DNA from: Terasakiella magnetica
GTDB lineage: Bacteria; Pseudomonadota; Alphaproteobacteria; Rhodospirillales; Magnetospirillaceae
DNA: 64,000 nt
Direction: 5' to 3'
Assembly (NCBI GenBank): GCA_902729415.1
Contig: CACVCF010000113.1
Coordinates: forward strand, 1-64,000
The notes under the pieces are model-generated. The model was not told the origin of the DNA and did not search any database. It worked only from the letters and a program-made list of their open reading frames with translations. Below, one piece after another: positions 33,735 through 42,123 of this stretch. Each line of letters starts with the position of its first letter. Position 1 is the first letter of the stretch. The translations under genes were made by a program, and so were the position numbers.

Positions 33735-36152
33735 CTATGTATCCTTTTGCAGCCGCAGCGAGTTGGTCACCACCGAGACCGAGGACAGCGCCATGGCGGA
33801 AGATGCCACCATGGGACTGAGTTCCCCCAAGGCCGCGCCGGGAATGGCGATGGTGTTGTAGCCCATGGCCCAGACCAGATTCTGGCGGATGATGCGCATG
33901 GTCTTGCGGGAAAGCTCGATCATCTCGGCGACCTTGGCGATGTCGCCGTTGACCAGGGTGACCGGCGCGGCCTCGATAGCTACGTCGGTACCGGTACCGA
34001 TGGCAAAGCCCACATCGGCACAGGCGAGCGCCGGGGCGTCGTTGATGCCGTCGCCGATCATACCCACCGCTTCGCCCCTGGCGCGCAATTCGGCCACGAT
34101 CTCCTGTTTGCGGGCAGGCGAGGCCTGGGCCACCACCTCGGGGATGCCCACCTCGGCGGCGATGGCCTGGGCCGCATCCTCCACGTCGCCGGTGACCATG
34201 ATGGTCCGCACCCCCAGTTGGTGCAGCCGATCGATGGCAGCCGCCGAGGTCGGACGCGGCCGGTCGGAAATGCCGAACAGCGCAGCGAAGCGGCCATCGA
34301 CGGCGACCAGGACCGGCGTCTGTCCCGCCAGGGAGGGGGTGTCAACGGCAACCCCCTCATCCGCCAGATAGGAGGCGCTGCCCACCAGCACCACATGCGG
34401 GCCGATACGGGCGCGGATACCGCGCCCGATCTCGGCGGAAAAATCATCGGCAGGTCTGGACTCGATCCCCCTTGAACGGGCGAAATCGACAATCGAGCGG
34501 CCAAGGTGATGTTCCGACCCCGCCTCGGCGGCGGCAGTCAGGGCCAGAACCTCGCTCGGGTCAAAGCCGGGCTGGAGCGTGAAAGAAGAGACCACCGGGC
34601 GGCCTTGGGTCACCGTGCCGGTCTTGTCGAACACCAAAACCGTCAGAGTGGCGGCACTTTCCAGCGCCTCGCCGTTGCGGATATAGATGCCGCGCCGCGC
34701 CGCCTGTCCGGTGGCGGCCATGATGGCGGTTGGCGTCGCCAGCCCCAAGGCGCACGGGCACGCGATCAGAAGTACCGAAACGGCGTTGCCCAGCGCGGTG
34801 GAAAAGCGCGCGCCGCCCGCCAGCCACGTGGCGAAGGTCACCCCCGCCACCGCCACCACGCCCGGAACGAAAACCGCAGACACCCGGTCGGCCATGCGCT
34901 GAACCGGCAGCTTGGCGGCCTGGGCGTGATCGACCATGCGAACGATCCCGGCCAGTACGGTGTTTTGGCCCACGGCGGTGGCGCGCATGCGGAAGCTTCC
35001 CGCGCCGTTGATGCAGCCGCCGATGACGCAGTCACCGGGGCCTTTGACCACCGGCATACTTTCTCCGGTGACCATGGATTCGTCCAAGGTGGTGCGGCCG
35101 CCGGTAACGCAACCGTCCACCGGCACTTTTTCACCAGGACGGACCACCAGGATGTCGCACACCACCAGATCATCCACCGGCACCACCACCTCGACCTCGC
35201 CCCGAACCACTGTGGCGATGGGCGGTTGCAGGTCCAGCAACCTGCGGATGGCGTCACCGGCCCGGCCCTTGGCCCGCTCCTCCAGCCAACGGCCCAGCAG
35301 GACGAAGGAAACGATGCCCGCTGCCGCTTCAAAGTAAAGATGATGTCGCCCCGCCAGCAGCGAAACCACCGAATGGCCATAGGCCGAACCAGCCCCCAGC
35401 GCGATCAGAGTATCCATGTTGGCGGCGCGGTTCCTGGCCAGCTTGGCCGCCCGGTCGAAGAACGGCCGTCCCGCTCCCAGCACCACCGGCGTGGTCAGGA
35501 GGAATTCCACCACATGCCACACCCGTGAGCGCGGCATGGCCATGCCGATCGCCATCACCGGCAGGCTGAGCAGACAGGCAACCATGGCGCGGCGCTTGGC
35601 GTCCTTCACATGCTGACGCTCGCGCGCGACGATCATGCGGCGCTGGCTCAACGTGTCCATGGGCCGGGCCTGATAGCCCAATGCCCCGATGCGGGCCTCC
35701 AGCGCCGGGCGGTCCAGGCGTCCCACCACCGTGGCGGTGGCGGTGGCGTAATTGACGCTTGCGGACCGGATGGCAGGATCGCGGTTCAGACTCATCTGGA
35801 TCAAGGCGGCACAGGAGGCGCAGGTCATGCCCTCCACCGCCACCGACACCTCGCCCACCGCCGAATCGTCGCACGCCGCCACCGGCTTGGGGGGCTGTTT
35901 GGGGGCGCGGGCGACATTGCCCGCCACGGTATCGACCAGCCGCAGCAGATTTTCGGCTGGAAGCCCCTGGGGGTCGAAGCGCACCGCCAACGAGGCCAAA
36001 GCGGGCACCACCCGAACATCACGGATGGCGCTGTGCTTGCGCAGCAGGATTTCCAGCAGACACAGCCGCTCGGCCTCGCCCTTCAAGGCTGGGACAACCA
36101 CCCGGACCCGACGTTTCAGCGCATGGGCAATCTCGATATTGGCCATGGTCAT
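33735..36152 (-). CDS. copA: copper-translocating P1B-type ATPase
   Basis: This 805-aa protein has a degenerate HMA-like domain without CxxC (about 12-78), then a true HMA domain with MTCASC (Cys111, Cys114). Helices follow, then the actuator motif TGES (about 362-365), the membrane site CPC (Cys465-Cys467), the phosphorylation site DKTGT (Asp509) and GDGIND. The conserved HP dipeptide of the nucleotide domain reads His548-His549, a Pro to His change. ATG 36152 overlaps the previous stop by 4 nt and has GAAGAAGGTGAAG upstream. It may export Cu(I) for cuproenzyme assembly (CopA2/FixI-like) rather than detoxification, given its neighbours. Confidence 0.9.
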   Translation of the reverse strand: MTMANIEIAHALKRRVRVVVPALKGEAERLCLLEILLRKHSAIRDVRVVPALASLAVRFDPQGLPAENLLRLVDTVAGNVARAPKQPPKPVAACDDSAVGEVSVAVEGMTCASCAALIQMSLNRDPAIRSASVNYATATATVVGRLDRPALEARIGALGYQARPMDTLSQRRMIVARERQHVKDAKRRAMVACLLSLPVMAIGMAMPRSRVWHVVEFLLTTPVVLGAGRPFFDRAAKLARNRAANMDTLIALGAGSAYGHSVVSLLAGRHHLYFEAAAGIVSFVLLGRWLEERAKGRAGDAIRRLLDLQPPIATVVRGEVEVVVPVDDLVVCDILVVRPGEKVPVDGCVTGGRTTLDESMVTGESMPVVKGPGDCVIGGCINGAGSFRMRATAVGQNTVLAGIVRMVDHAQAAKLPVQRMADRVSAVFVPGVVAVAGVTFATWLAGGARFSTALGNAVSVLLIACPCALGLATPTAIMAATGQAARRGIYIRNGEALESAATLTVLVFDKTGTVTQGRPVVSSFTLQPGFDPSEVLALTAAAEAGSEHHLGRSIVDFARSRGIESRPADDFSAEIGRGIRARIGPHVVLVGSASYLADEGVAVDTPSLAGQTPVLVAVDGRFAALFGISDRPRPTSAAAIDRLHQLGVRTIMVTGDVEDAAQAIAAEVGIPEVVAQASPARKQEIVAELRARGEAVGMIGDGINDAPALACADVGFAIGTGTDVAIEAAPVTLVNGDIAKVAEMIELSRKTMRIIRQNLVWAMGYNTIAIPGAALGELSPMVASSAMALSSVSVVTNSLRLQKDT

Positions 36153-36844
36153 GACTTCACCTTCTTCGGTACGGCGCCCTTGCGATAACGCACCAGCAGG
36201 AAGGTCAGATAAACCACCGTCATCCACTGATAGCGATGGGCCCAAGGACGCGGCAGCCACTGGCCGATGATACGGTCCCAGTGCTGACGAATCAGGTAGA
36301 AGGCCACCAGATCGTTGAGGAAGTGGATGACCCATTCCTGCACATCGACACCGCTGGGCGCCGGTTTTCCGGTCTTGATGGCGACGATCCGGGAAACCAC
36401 ATCGACCTTGGCCTTGAGATCGTCATAGCGTTGGCGCACCGCGCGGATTGGGCCGCTGGCCTTGAGCCGGTCCAGCCATCCCGGCGACGGTGCCTCGCCC
36501 CCAGTCGTGGCGGGAACCGGAGGCGGCGGCGGCACCACGTCCATATCGACGGCATCGGCCACCAGGACGGCCAGCGCCTTAGCGATGGCGGCAAGGTTGC
36601 AGACATCGTCCATATAACGGATTGACAGCTTGCCCGCGCCCACGAAGACATGAACGCGGTAAACGCCCTCGATCCGCCCCAGGCCGTCTTGCAGCACCAG
36701 AGCCGCCTCGTGAGTGCGAAGCGGCTCCGGCAGGTCGAAGCGAACATGACCGGCCGAACGATGACGCACCGTCATCGTCTGCCACAATGCCTTTGCCCGC
36801 GCGTGTCTGGCGGCCTGGGCCGCCTTCGTCCGCCTTACGATCAT
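36149..36844 (-). CDS. HMA-fold membrane-associated protein
   Basis: This 231-aa protein has an N-terminal region (about 25-105) that reads like a heavy-metal-associated ferredoxin fold without the CxxC (HRSAGHVRFDLPEPLR, GVYRVHVFVGAGKLSIRY). A proline-rich linker follows, then a C-terminal part with one or two hydrophobic segments (VIHFLNDLVAFYLI and WMTVVYLTFLLVRY). Such HMA_2-type proteins are often encoded beside P1B ATPases. It overlaps the ATPase gene by 4 nt. It may deliver substrate to, or organise, the pump; the lack of Cys makes direct Cu binding doubtful. Confidence 0.7.
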   Translation of the reverse strand: MIVRRTKAAQAARHARAKALWQTMTVRHRSAGHVRFDLPEPLRTHEAALVLQDGLGRIEGVYRVHVFVGAGKLSIRYMDDVCNLAAIAKALAVLVADAVDMDVVPPPPPVPATTGGEAPSPGWLDRLKASGPIRAVRQRYDDLKAKVDVVSRIVAIKTGKPAPSGVDVQEWVIHFLNDLVAFYLIRQHWDRIIGQWLPRPWAHRYQWMTVVYLTFLLVRYRKGAVPKKVKS

Positions 36845-36870
36845 GACGGACCTCCCCCTTGATGGTGGAT

Positions 36871-37164
36871 CTATTCCTTACCCTTGGCTTCCTCGGCCTC
36901 GCGGGTCTCTTCGACCAGATCGGCAAGGTTCTCCTTGGCGTTCAGCACCATGTCCTTGCCCATATCGCTGGCCTTGGCCACGGCGGCGGTGATCTCCTTG
37001 CGGTATTTGAAGCCGAGATAGCCGATGGCCACCCCCGTCCCCAGCATCACCAGCGGATGGCCCAGAAGGCGTCCGAACAAGCTCCGTCCCGCCACATATC
37101 CTACAGCCATGACAGCTCCTTTCCCGAGTTCGTGTCCAAGATGATTGGTTTCATTGGTCATCAT
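36871..37164 (-). CDS. small membrane protein of the copper operon
   Basis: This 97-aa protein has Gly-rich hydrophobic segments (GKGAVMAVGYVAGRSLFG and HPLVMLGTGVAIGYLGFKYR) and a charged C-terminal helix. ATG 37164 is preferred because AAGGGG lies about 7 nt upstream; it overlaps the metal-binding gene by 14 nt. Similar small proteins occur in P1B-ATPase operons of related bacteria, but no function is known. Confidence 0.6.
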   Translation of the reverse strand: MMTNETNHLGHELGKGAVMAVGYVAGRSLFGRLLGHPLVMLGTGVAIGYLGFKYRKEITAAVAKASDMGKDMVLNAKENLADLVEETREAEEAKGKE

Positions 37165-37333
37165 TTTTGTTCCCCTTGTCCTTGGCGGCGACATCCGGGT
37201 TCAGCATGACCCAGATGCCCCGGCAGCCCTCGCAGCAGAAGGCGAAATCCTTTTCTCCAGCCTTCAAGTGTAGGCCGTCCTTGAGCACCGGCAGCCCGCA
37301 AAGGTCGCACACCAGCCCTTTCGTGGCGCTCAT
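37151..37333 (-). CDS. small CxxC metal-binding protein (P-type ATPase N-domain-like)
   Basis: This 60-aa cytoplasmic protein has two Cys pairs: CDLCGLPV (Cys9, Cys12) and FCCEGCRGIW (Cys33, Cys34, Cys37). This is the arrangement of the putative metal-binding domain found at the N-terminus of CcoI/FixI-type copper ATPases, here encoded separately. It may be a split-off metal-binding module for the ATPase at 33735. Its start codon lies exactly at the end of the first 111-bp repeat unit, whose GAGGGGCAAAAGGC serves as ribosome binding site. Confidence 0.8.
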   Translation of the reverse strand: MSATKGLVCDLCGLPVLKDGLHLKAGEKDFAFCCEGCRGIWVMLNPDVAAKDKGNKNDDQ

Positions 37334-37775
37334 GCCTTTTGCCCCTCAGACGCCGGGCGGGGGCATCCGCCCCCTTGGCTTGCCTCCGCTGGCGCTCCGG
37401 GCGCCGCAATGGCGCCGCGCTCGGGCACGCCCTCGCTCAGACATGCCTTTTGCCCCTCAAACGCCGGGCGGGGGCATCCGCCCCCTTGGCTTGCCTCCGC
37501 TGGCGCTCCGGGCGCCGCAATGGCGCCGCGCTCGGGCACGCCCTCGCTCAGACATGCCTTTTGCCCCTCAAACGCCGGGCGGGGGCATCCGCCCCCTTGG
37601 CTTGCCTCCGCTGGCGCTCCGGGCGCCGCAATGGCGCCGCGCTCGGGCACGCCCTCGCTCAGACATGCCTTTTGCCCCTCAAACGCCGGGCGGGGGCATC
37701 CGCCCCCTTGGCTTGCCTCCGCTGGCGCTCCGGGCGCCGCAATGGCGCCGCGCTCGGGCACGCCCTCGCTCAAAG
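37332..37775 (-). repeat. four 111-bp tandem repeats with GC hairpins
   Basis: Units begin at 37332, 37443, 37554 and 37665 (plus strand ATGCCTTTTGCCCCTC). The period is exactly 111 bp and the units are nearly identical; the first differs at CAGACG versus CAAACG. Each holds the inverted repeats GGGGGC-ATCC-GCCCCC and GGCGCC-N5-GGCGCC. The array fills the gap from the tlpA stop to the start of the CxxC protein. On the minus strand every unit carries GAGGGGCAAAAGGCATG, a ribosome binding site plus start codon. Confidence 0.95.
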
Positions 37776-38258
37776 CAACTCCTCCAGCTTGCGCCGGAAC
37801 GTGGCCTCGTCGGTTTCGCCCAGAATGCGGCCCTTGACCTTGCCGTCGCGGCCGATGAACAAGGTCATGGGCAGGCCGGTGACGCCGTATTGGCGGGCCG
37901 TCTTGGAGCCGGGGTCCAGCAGCACCGGATAGGTGACGCCCAGCTTGGCGATGAAATCGGCGATATCGCCCTTGTCCTGACCGGCATTGACCGCCAGCAC
38001 CTCGACGCCCTTGGCGCGGGACTGGCTCCAGACCGCCTGGATCATCTTCATCTCGTCCTTGCAGAACGGACACCACGTGGCCCAGAACCGCACCACCACC
38101 ACCTTACCGATTGTGGCGGCGGGATAGTCCAGTGTGGCTCCATCCAAGGTTGCCAGCTTGAACGGCGGCGGCACGTCCCCCACGTGGGAGGCCTTGCCGC
38201 TTTCCTCACCGCACGCCGCCAGCGCCAGCAAGATAGCCAACAGGCGGATGATCTTCAT
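37770..38258 (-). CDS. tlpA: TlpA/ResA-like thioredoxin lipoprotein
   Basis: This 162-aa exported protein has a lipobox LAAC (Cys16) and a thioredoxin fold with active site WCPFC (Cys63, Cys66), typical of TlpA/ResA periplasmic thiol-disulfide reductases. Such proteins reduce the Cys of SCO or CuA sites, or apocytochrome c, to allow metal or heme insertion. The stop codon lies at the edge of the 111-bp tandem repeat. It overlaps the upstream membrane protein gene by 4 nt. Confidence 0.9.
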   Translation of the reverse strand: MKIIRLLAILLALAACGEESGKASHVGDVPPPFKLATLDGATLDYPAATIGKVVVVRFWATWCPFCKDEMKMIQAVWSQSRAKGVEVLAVNAGQDKGDIADFIAKLGVTYPVLLDPGSKTARQYGVTGLPMTLFIGRDGKVKGRILGETDEATFRRKLEELL

Positions 38259-39301
38259 GGCGGGCCTCCCGGCAGGATCGACAAGATGGAATTGACCGGC
38301 GATTGCTCGATCAGGATCAGGTGCGAGCGCCAGATCAACCAGGCCGTCACCGCCCCGAACAGACCAAACCCCGCCATGGACCAGCCGACACAGCGGCGCA
38401 TGATGCGGGGCGCGGCTTCGGCCAGGCTGCCGATACGCGCCGACGACTGGGCGATACCGCCGCCCACGCCCAAGGCGGCGGCGGTGAATAACGGCAGATA
38501 GAGGGCATAGCCCACATGGCCGTATTCGCCCTTCAAGATGCAGAACGGGCAGTGGTGATGCGGCAGCTCATAGACATAGACCGAGATGGCGGCCACCACC
38601 GCCTCCATGGCAATGGCGAAGGTCACCAGGGACAAGACGGCATAGGCCACCGCCCCCCTGCCGGTGACCAGGGCCCGGCGGCCAAGCACCATCATCCCGC
38701 CCAGTGCCGCCGACAGCGCCACGAGCGAGGCTTCCGGCGCGATGGCGGCCAGCTTGTCGGTGGTGATCTGGGTCGCCCCGGAAAACAAGGTGGAACAGCA
38801 AGATGCGATCACATCGGCGCGCAGGCCCAGGAAATAGGCCAGTTGCACCCCGGCGGCCGCGGCCATCAGCGGCGCCAGGGCGATCAGGGCGCCATACTTC
38901 ACCCGCACCAGGGGATAGTCGAAGCCGCGCGAGTCCACATGGTTCAGCACCAGCCAGGCGCTGGCGGCGAAGAACACGACGATCTTGAGATAGAGAGTGG
39001 GAAAGCCCCAATCGTTGATGTTCAAGGTTCCCACCGCGCACATGGCGCCGACGAACAGCGACGACATGCGGTCGGCGTTGAAGACGAACAAGATCAACGA
39101 CGCCAGTTCCGACACCAGCACCACCACCAGCAAGGTGGAGACCAGATAGGTGCGTTTTTCCATCTCCAGTTGGTTCTCAGACCCGCTGGCGGTATCCCAG
39201 CCGCGCAGCACGCCCACCGCAAACGGCACCGAGGCGGTTACCATCACGGTGCCGACCAGCGACGCCAGAAGCAAGGCGATGATGGCGGGTTGAAACAACA
39301 C
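38255..39301 (-). CDS. polytopic membrane protein with PHHHCPFC motif
   Basis: This protein of about 348 aa has roughly eight hydrophobic helices and no recognised family. A loop reads ELPHHHCPFCILKGEYGHVG (near residue 260 from the chosen start), with three His and a CxxC ideal for copper or zinc. SCCSTLFSG adds another Cys pair. A GTG at 39301 directly after the ABC ATPase stop is the probable start; TTG 39298 is possible. Encoded with an ABC transporter and TlpA, it may be a membrane copper or thiol-redox component; this is inferred from motif and context. Confidence 0.65.
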   Translation of the reverse strand: MLFQPAIIALLLASLVGTVMVTASVPFAVGVLRGWDTASGSENQLEMEKRTYLVSTLLVVVLVSELASLILFVFNADRMSSLFVGAMCAVGTLNINDWGFPTLYLKIVVFFAASAWLVLNHVDSRGFDYPLVRVKYGALIALAPLMAAAAGVQLAYFLGLRADVIASCCSTLFSGATQITTDKLAAIAPEASLVALSAALGGMMVLGRRALVTGRGAVAYAVLSLVTFAIAMEAVVAAISVYVYELPHHHCPFCILKGEYGHVGYALYLPLFTAAALGVGGGIAQSSARIGSLAEAAPRIMRRCVGWSMAGFGLFGAVTAWLIWRSHLILIEQSPVNSILSILPGGPP

Positions 39302-39302
39302 C

Positions 39303-39980
39303 TCAGCGCGTCTCCACCAACTGACCGTCGCGCAAGGTGACCACATGGTCCACCACCGCCGTGTCGCAGACCAGTGGGTCGTGACTGGTCATCAGCACGG
39401 TCTTGCCCGATGCCTTCAAGGTCTCGACGATGCCGAGAAACTGCTGCGAGCGCTCGCTGTCAAGATTGGCGGTGGGCTCGTCGGCGATCACCACTTCCGG
39501 GTCGTTGATCAGGGCCCGCGCGATGGCGACCCGCTGGGCCTCGCCCCCCGACAGCCATTCGGCGTTGGAGTGGGCCTTAGGCCCGATATCCAGGCTTTCC
39601 ATCAGCGCATGCGCGCGCGCGCTCAGTTCCTTGCGGTCGCGGCCCAGCGGATAGGCCGGGATCATGACGTTCTCGATGGCGCTGATCCCCTTCAGCAGGT
39701 TGAACTGCTGGAATACAAAGCCGAAGGTCGAGCGGCGGATATCGGTCAAAAACCTCTCCGGCAGGCCGGAGATGTCGCGGTCCCGCAGCCTGACCCGACC
39801 CGAGGTCGGGCGCGCCAAACACCCCACCAGCGTTAGAAGGGTGGTCTTGCCCGAGCCGGATGGACCGCGAAACACCGTGACCTTACCCGCCCGGACCGAC
39901 AGGTCGATGCCCTTCAAGGCCCAGAACTCGTTGGACTTGCCCTGGTTGAAGGCTTTCCTGACATCGGAGAGATGGATCAT
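39303..39980 (-). CDS. ABC transporter ATP-binding protein (LolD/MacB type)
   Basis: This 225-aa ATPase has Walker A GPSGSGKTTLL (about residues 39-49), signature LSGGEAQRVAIARAL and Walker B VVIADEPTANLDSE, the pattern of the LolD/MacB/FtsE subfamily. Its partner is the MacB/FtsX-type permease overlapping by 4 nt upstream. ATG 39980 (MIHLSDVRKAFNQG) gives the usual length. The pair probably works on a periplasmic or membrane substrate linked to copper enzyme assembly, but the substrate is not known. Confidence 0.9.
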   Translation of the reverse strand: MIHLSDVRKAFNQGKSNEFWALKGIDLSVRAGKVTVFRGPSGSGKTTLLTLVGCLARPTSGRVRLRDRDISGLPERFLTDIRRSTFGFVFQQFNLLKGISAIENVMIPAYPLGRDRKELSARAHALMESLDIGPKAHSNAEWLSGGEAQRVAIARALINDPEVVIADEPTANLDSERSQQFLGIVETLKASGKTVLMTSHDPLVCDTAVVDHVVTLRDGQLVETR

Positions 39981-41110
39981 CGCATCACCGTATCGGGATC
40001 GACGATCGCCGCCCGCCAGATGGGAACCACCGTGGCGATGGTGTAGGGAAACACCGTGAAGAAGAACAAGGTCGCCACCTGCAACTCGTCGACAAAGGGC
40101 GTCAGCCGGTATTTGGGGTACAGCACCGCCCAGCCCTTCAGCACCGGCTCGAACAATCCGGCCCCAAAGTGAAAGACGTGCAGATAGGCCAGCAGATAGC
40201 CGATCAGAAAGGCCGACAGCGACACCACCAGGCCTTCTTGCATCTTGAGACGGATGACGTCGCCGGTTTCCCACCCCACCGCCTTCAAGATGCCGATCTC
40301 GCGCCGCTCCTCCGCTGACAGGCCCGAGGCCTTCTCCCACGAGAAGATGGCGAAGGCCAGAATCGATCCGGCCAGCAGCACCAGCAGCATGCCCTCGCGC
40401 CAGTCGAATACCGATTCGTAGGTGCGCAGGATTTCGTCGCGCAGAATGATGCGGGTATCGGGTAAGGCGGCGTCGATTTTCTCGGCGATCTTAGCCACTT
40501 CGCGCGGATTGCGCACGCTGATGGCCAGATCGGTGAACAGACCGGCGGGGATGCCGAACAGACGGCGGAAATCATCTTCCGACACCAGGAACAGATCCGC
40601 CGACACCAGTGCCGAATCGCGCCCGATGGCCTTGTCCACCTTGAACTGGACCAAGGTTCCGTCATGGGCGCGGAAGCTCATAAGATCGCCGGGGTCGGCG
40701 CTGCGGACGCGGACCACCCCGTCGCCGATCACCACCATGCCGGGCTCGATGCGGGGATTGGTCGGCACCATCAAGGTGTAATTGGCAACAGCGGCCGGAT
40801 CGAACAGATAGCCCCACAGCCGCCCTTCCGCAGATTGAACGCCGCGGATGGCCTTGATGGCGTCCAGATGCCGGGCCGGGATCAAATCGTGCCGGCCCGC
40901 CACCATGCGCTGAACCAGCACTTCCGGGCTCTTGGCCAGAACCACGGCGGCTTCCTGCCGGATGGCGTGGGCAAACAGCATCACCGAAGCCAGCACGAAG
41001 ACAATGGCGGTATAGACCGCCATCATCCCCAGCGTCTTGCCCCGACGGCGCGACAGCGACGACAAGGTGAAGTCCAGCAGGTTGCGCTGCTTGTGCAGCC
41101 AGACACTCAT
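39977..41110 (-). CDS. ABC transporter permease (MacB/FtsX type)
   Basis: This 377-aa permease has a first helix near residues 28-48 (LGMMAVYTAIVFVLASVMLF), a large periplasmic domain (about 50-240) and three C-terminal helices (about 240-260, 295-315 and 345-365). The FtsX-type region includes RREIGILKAVGWETGDVIRL. It lacks an ATPase domain and pairs with the ATPase gene it overlaps by 4 nt. Such mechanotransducing permeases move lipoproteins or drive periplasmic partners rather than import solutes. Confidence 0.88.
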   Translation of the reverse strand: MSVWLHKQRNLLDFTLSSLSRRRGKTLGMMAVYTAIVFVLASVMLFAHAIRQEAAVVLAKSPEVLVQRMVAGRHDLIPARHLDAIKAIRGVQSAEGRLWGYLFDPAAVANYTLMVPTNPRIEPGMVVIGDGVVRVRSADPGDLMSFRAHDGTLVQFKVDKAIGRDSALVSADLFLVSEDDFRRLFGIPAGLFTDLAISVRNPREVAKIAEKIDAALPDTRIILRDEILRTYESVFDWREGMLLVLLAGSILAFAIFSWEKASGLSAEERREIGILKAVGWETGDVIRLKMQEGLVVSLSAFLIGYLLAYLHVFHFGAGLFEPVLKGWAVLYPKYRLTPFVDELQVATLFFFTVFPYTIATVVPIWRAAIVDPDTVMR

Positions 41111-41403
41111 GACCTTGGCCGCTTCAGCAAAGGGGGCGGCAGCAGCGAGCCGGAAGGAAAGTGATCCATGGCAAAGGGATGATCCTGAAAAGCAGAATGC
41201 AGATCGGCCTGACTGGGGTGGCGGGTATAGCGCGCCTCGGTAAAGAGGACGAGATCGGTCAAGCCCAACCGCTCGACCATCTCTGCCCTGGCATCCAGAC
41301 TGGCCTGCGCCTTGCCGATTTCATGCGCCGCATCGACAAAGCTGGCGCCGAACAGGGCCAGCAGCACCGCCGCCAGAAGCAAAAAGGGATCGGATTTGCG
41401 CAT
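41107..41403 (-). CDS. small exported or membrane-anchored protein
   Basis: This 98-aa protein has a hydrophobic N-terminal segment (FLLLAAVLLALFGASFV) that could be a signal anchor. The rest is mildly helical, with a Pro-rich tail (PSGSLLPPPLL) and several His/Phe residues. No family is recognised. It overlaps the permease gene by 4 nt and the preceding small gene by 1 nt, so it belongs to the operon and is probably a real accessory component. Confidence 0.65.
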   Translation of the reverse strand: MRKSDPFLLLAAVLLALFGASFVDAAHEIGKAQASLDARAEMVERLGLTDLVLFTEARYTRHPSQADLHSAFQDHPFAMDHFPSGSLLPPPLLKRPRS

Positions 41404-41591
41404 CAGACTCGGGCCGCCGCCTTCATCAGCACGACGCGCAAGGCGCCGGTCAGACTGGGGCCGACCCCCAGGCTCTGCGACAGGGCCGGAACCAGGATCA
41501 GGGAAGCCACGGTCAGCCCGGTCCCCAACACCAGCGATCCCAGACCGATTTCATTGGTCTTGGCCGTGCTCTTGACAGCGGAAGTGCTCAT
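41403..41591 (-). CDS. small single-pass membrane protein, 62 aa
   Basis: ATG 41591 has GGAGGACGAGAG directly upstream, a strong ribosome binding site, which favours it over an in-frame start 123 nt upstream. The protein has a Thr/Ser/Lys-rich N-terminus and one or two hydrophobic stretches (IGLGSLVLGTGLTVASLILV and later VVLM). It is the first gene of the copper/ABC operon. No family is recognised. Confidence 0.6.
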   Translation of the reverse strand: MSTSAVKSTAKTNEIGLGSLVLGTGLTVASLILVPALSQSLGVGPSLTGALRVVLMKAAARV

Positions 41592-41646
41592 CTCTCGTCC
41601 TCCAACCCCCATAACGGAAGAATCGGCCAAAGCCGACCCGACGGCA

Positions 41647-42078
41647 TCAGGAGATGGAGGGAGGCCCGCGTTGAGGATGGGGGAGATGTCCGGGGTTGCC
41701 CGCTGCGCCGCCATCGGGTGGCGGCGGGACGATGAACAAAATCACCGGTATGGGCGGCAAGGTCCACGACAGCGTCGGGGCCACCAGCTTGGCCCCGGCG
41801 TGAATCTGGCAGAACTGGCAATGGTCGTGGGCGGATTTGGTGGGGACGGAAGACGGATCAGCCGTCCCCGAATGGCAGATGGATGCGGCCAGTTCCTGAT
41901 CGACAGAAAGCGCGGCCTGGGCCGGAGCGAAAGGCAAAAGAATCTGGAGCGCCAAGGCAAGCGCACCTGCCCAGGCGGCAAAGCGCCGAAGACAGCGCCC
42001 CCGCTTAGCACTCACCGATGCCTTGCCCAAAAACAGAACCATCACCCCCCGCATTGCCGCCACAGGCGGTATAGACAT
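41647..42078 (-). CDS. DUF2946-like exported protein (third copy)
   Basis: This 143-aa protein has an export segment (FAAWAGALALALQILLPFAP) and the DUF2946 motif HDHCQFCQIHAG (about residue 85), followed by a Pro-rich tail with a hydrophobic stretch (TLPPIPVILFIVPPPP). It is the third DUF2946-type protein in the window; the others are at 20570 and 21799. The start is uncertain: in-frame ATGs at 42054 and 42042 are also possible. It lies 55 nt upstream of the operon start at 41591, on the same strand. Confidence 0.7.
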   Translation of the reverse strand: MSIPPVAAMRGVMVLFLGKASVSAKRGRCLRRFAAWAGALALALQILLPFAPAQAALSVDQELAASICHSGTADPSSVPTKSAHDHCQFCQIHAGAKLVAPTLSWTLPPIPVILFIVPPPPDGGAAGNPGHLPHPQRGPPSIS

Positions 42079-42123
42079 CCCTAATGTAACACAAGATCGA
42101 ACGCGAAAGCCACCGGAGTCAAC

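Noticed and set aside
37332..37775. Repeat array considered as a CRISPR.
   Set aside because: Units are contiguous and nearly identical over 111 bp with no unique spacers, and no cas gene is nearby.
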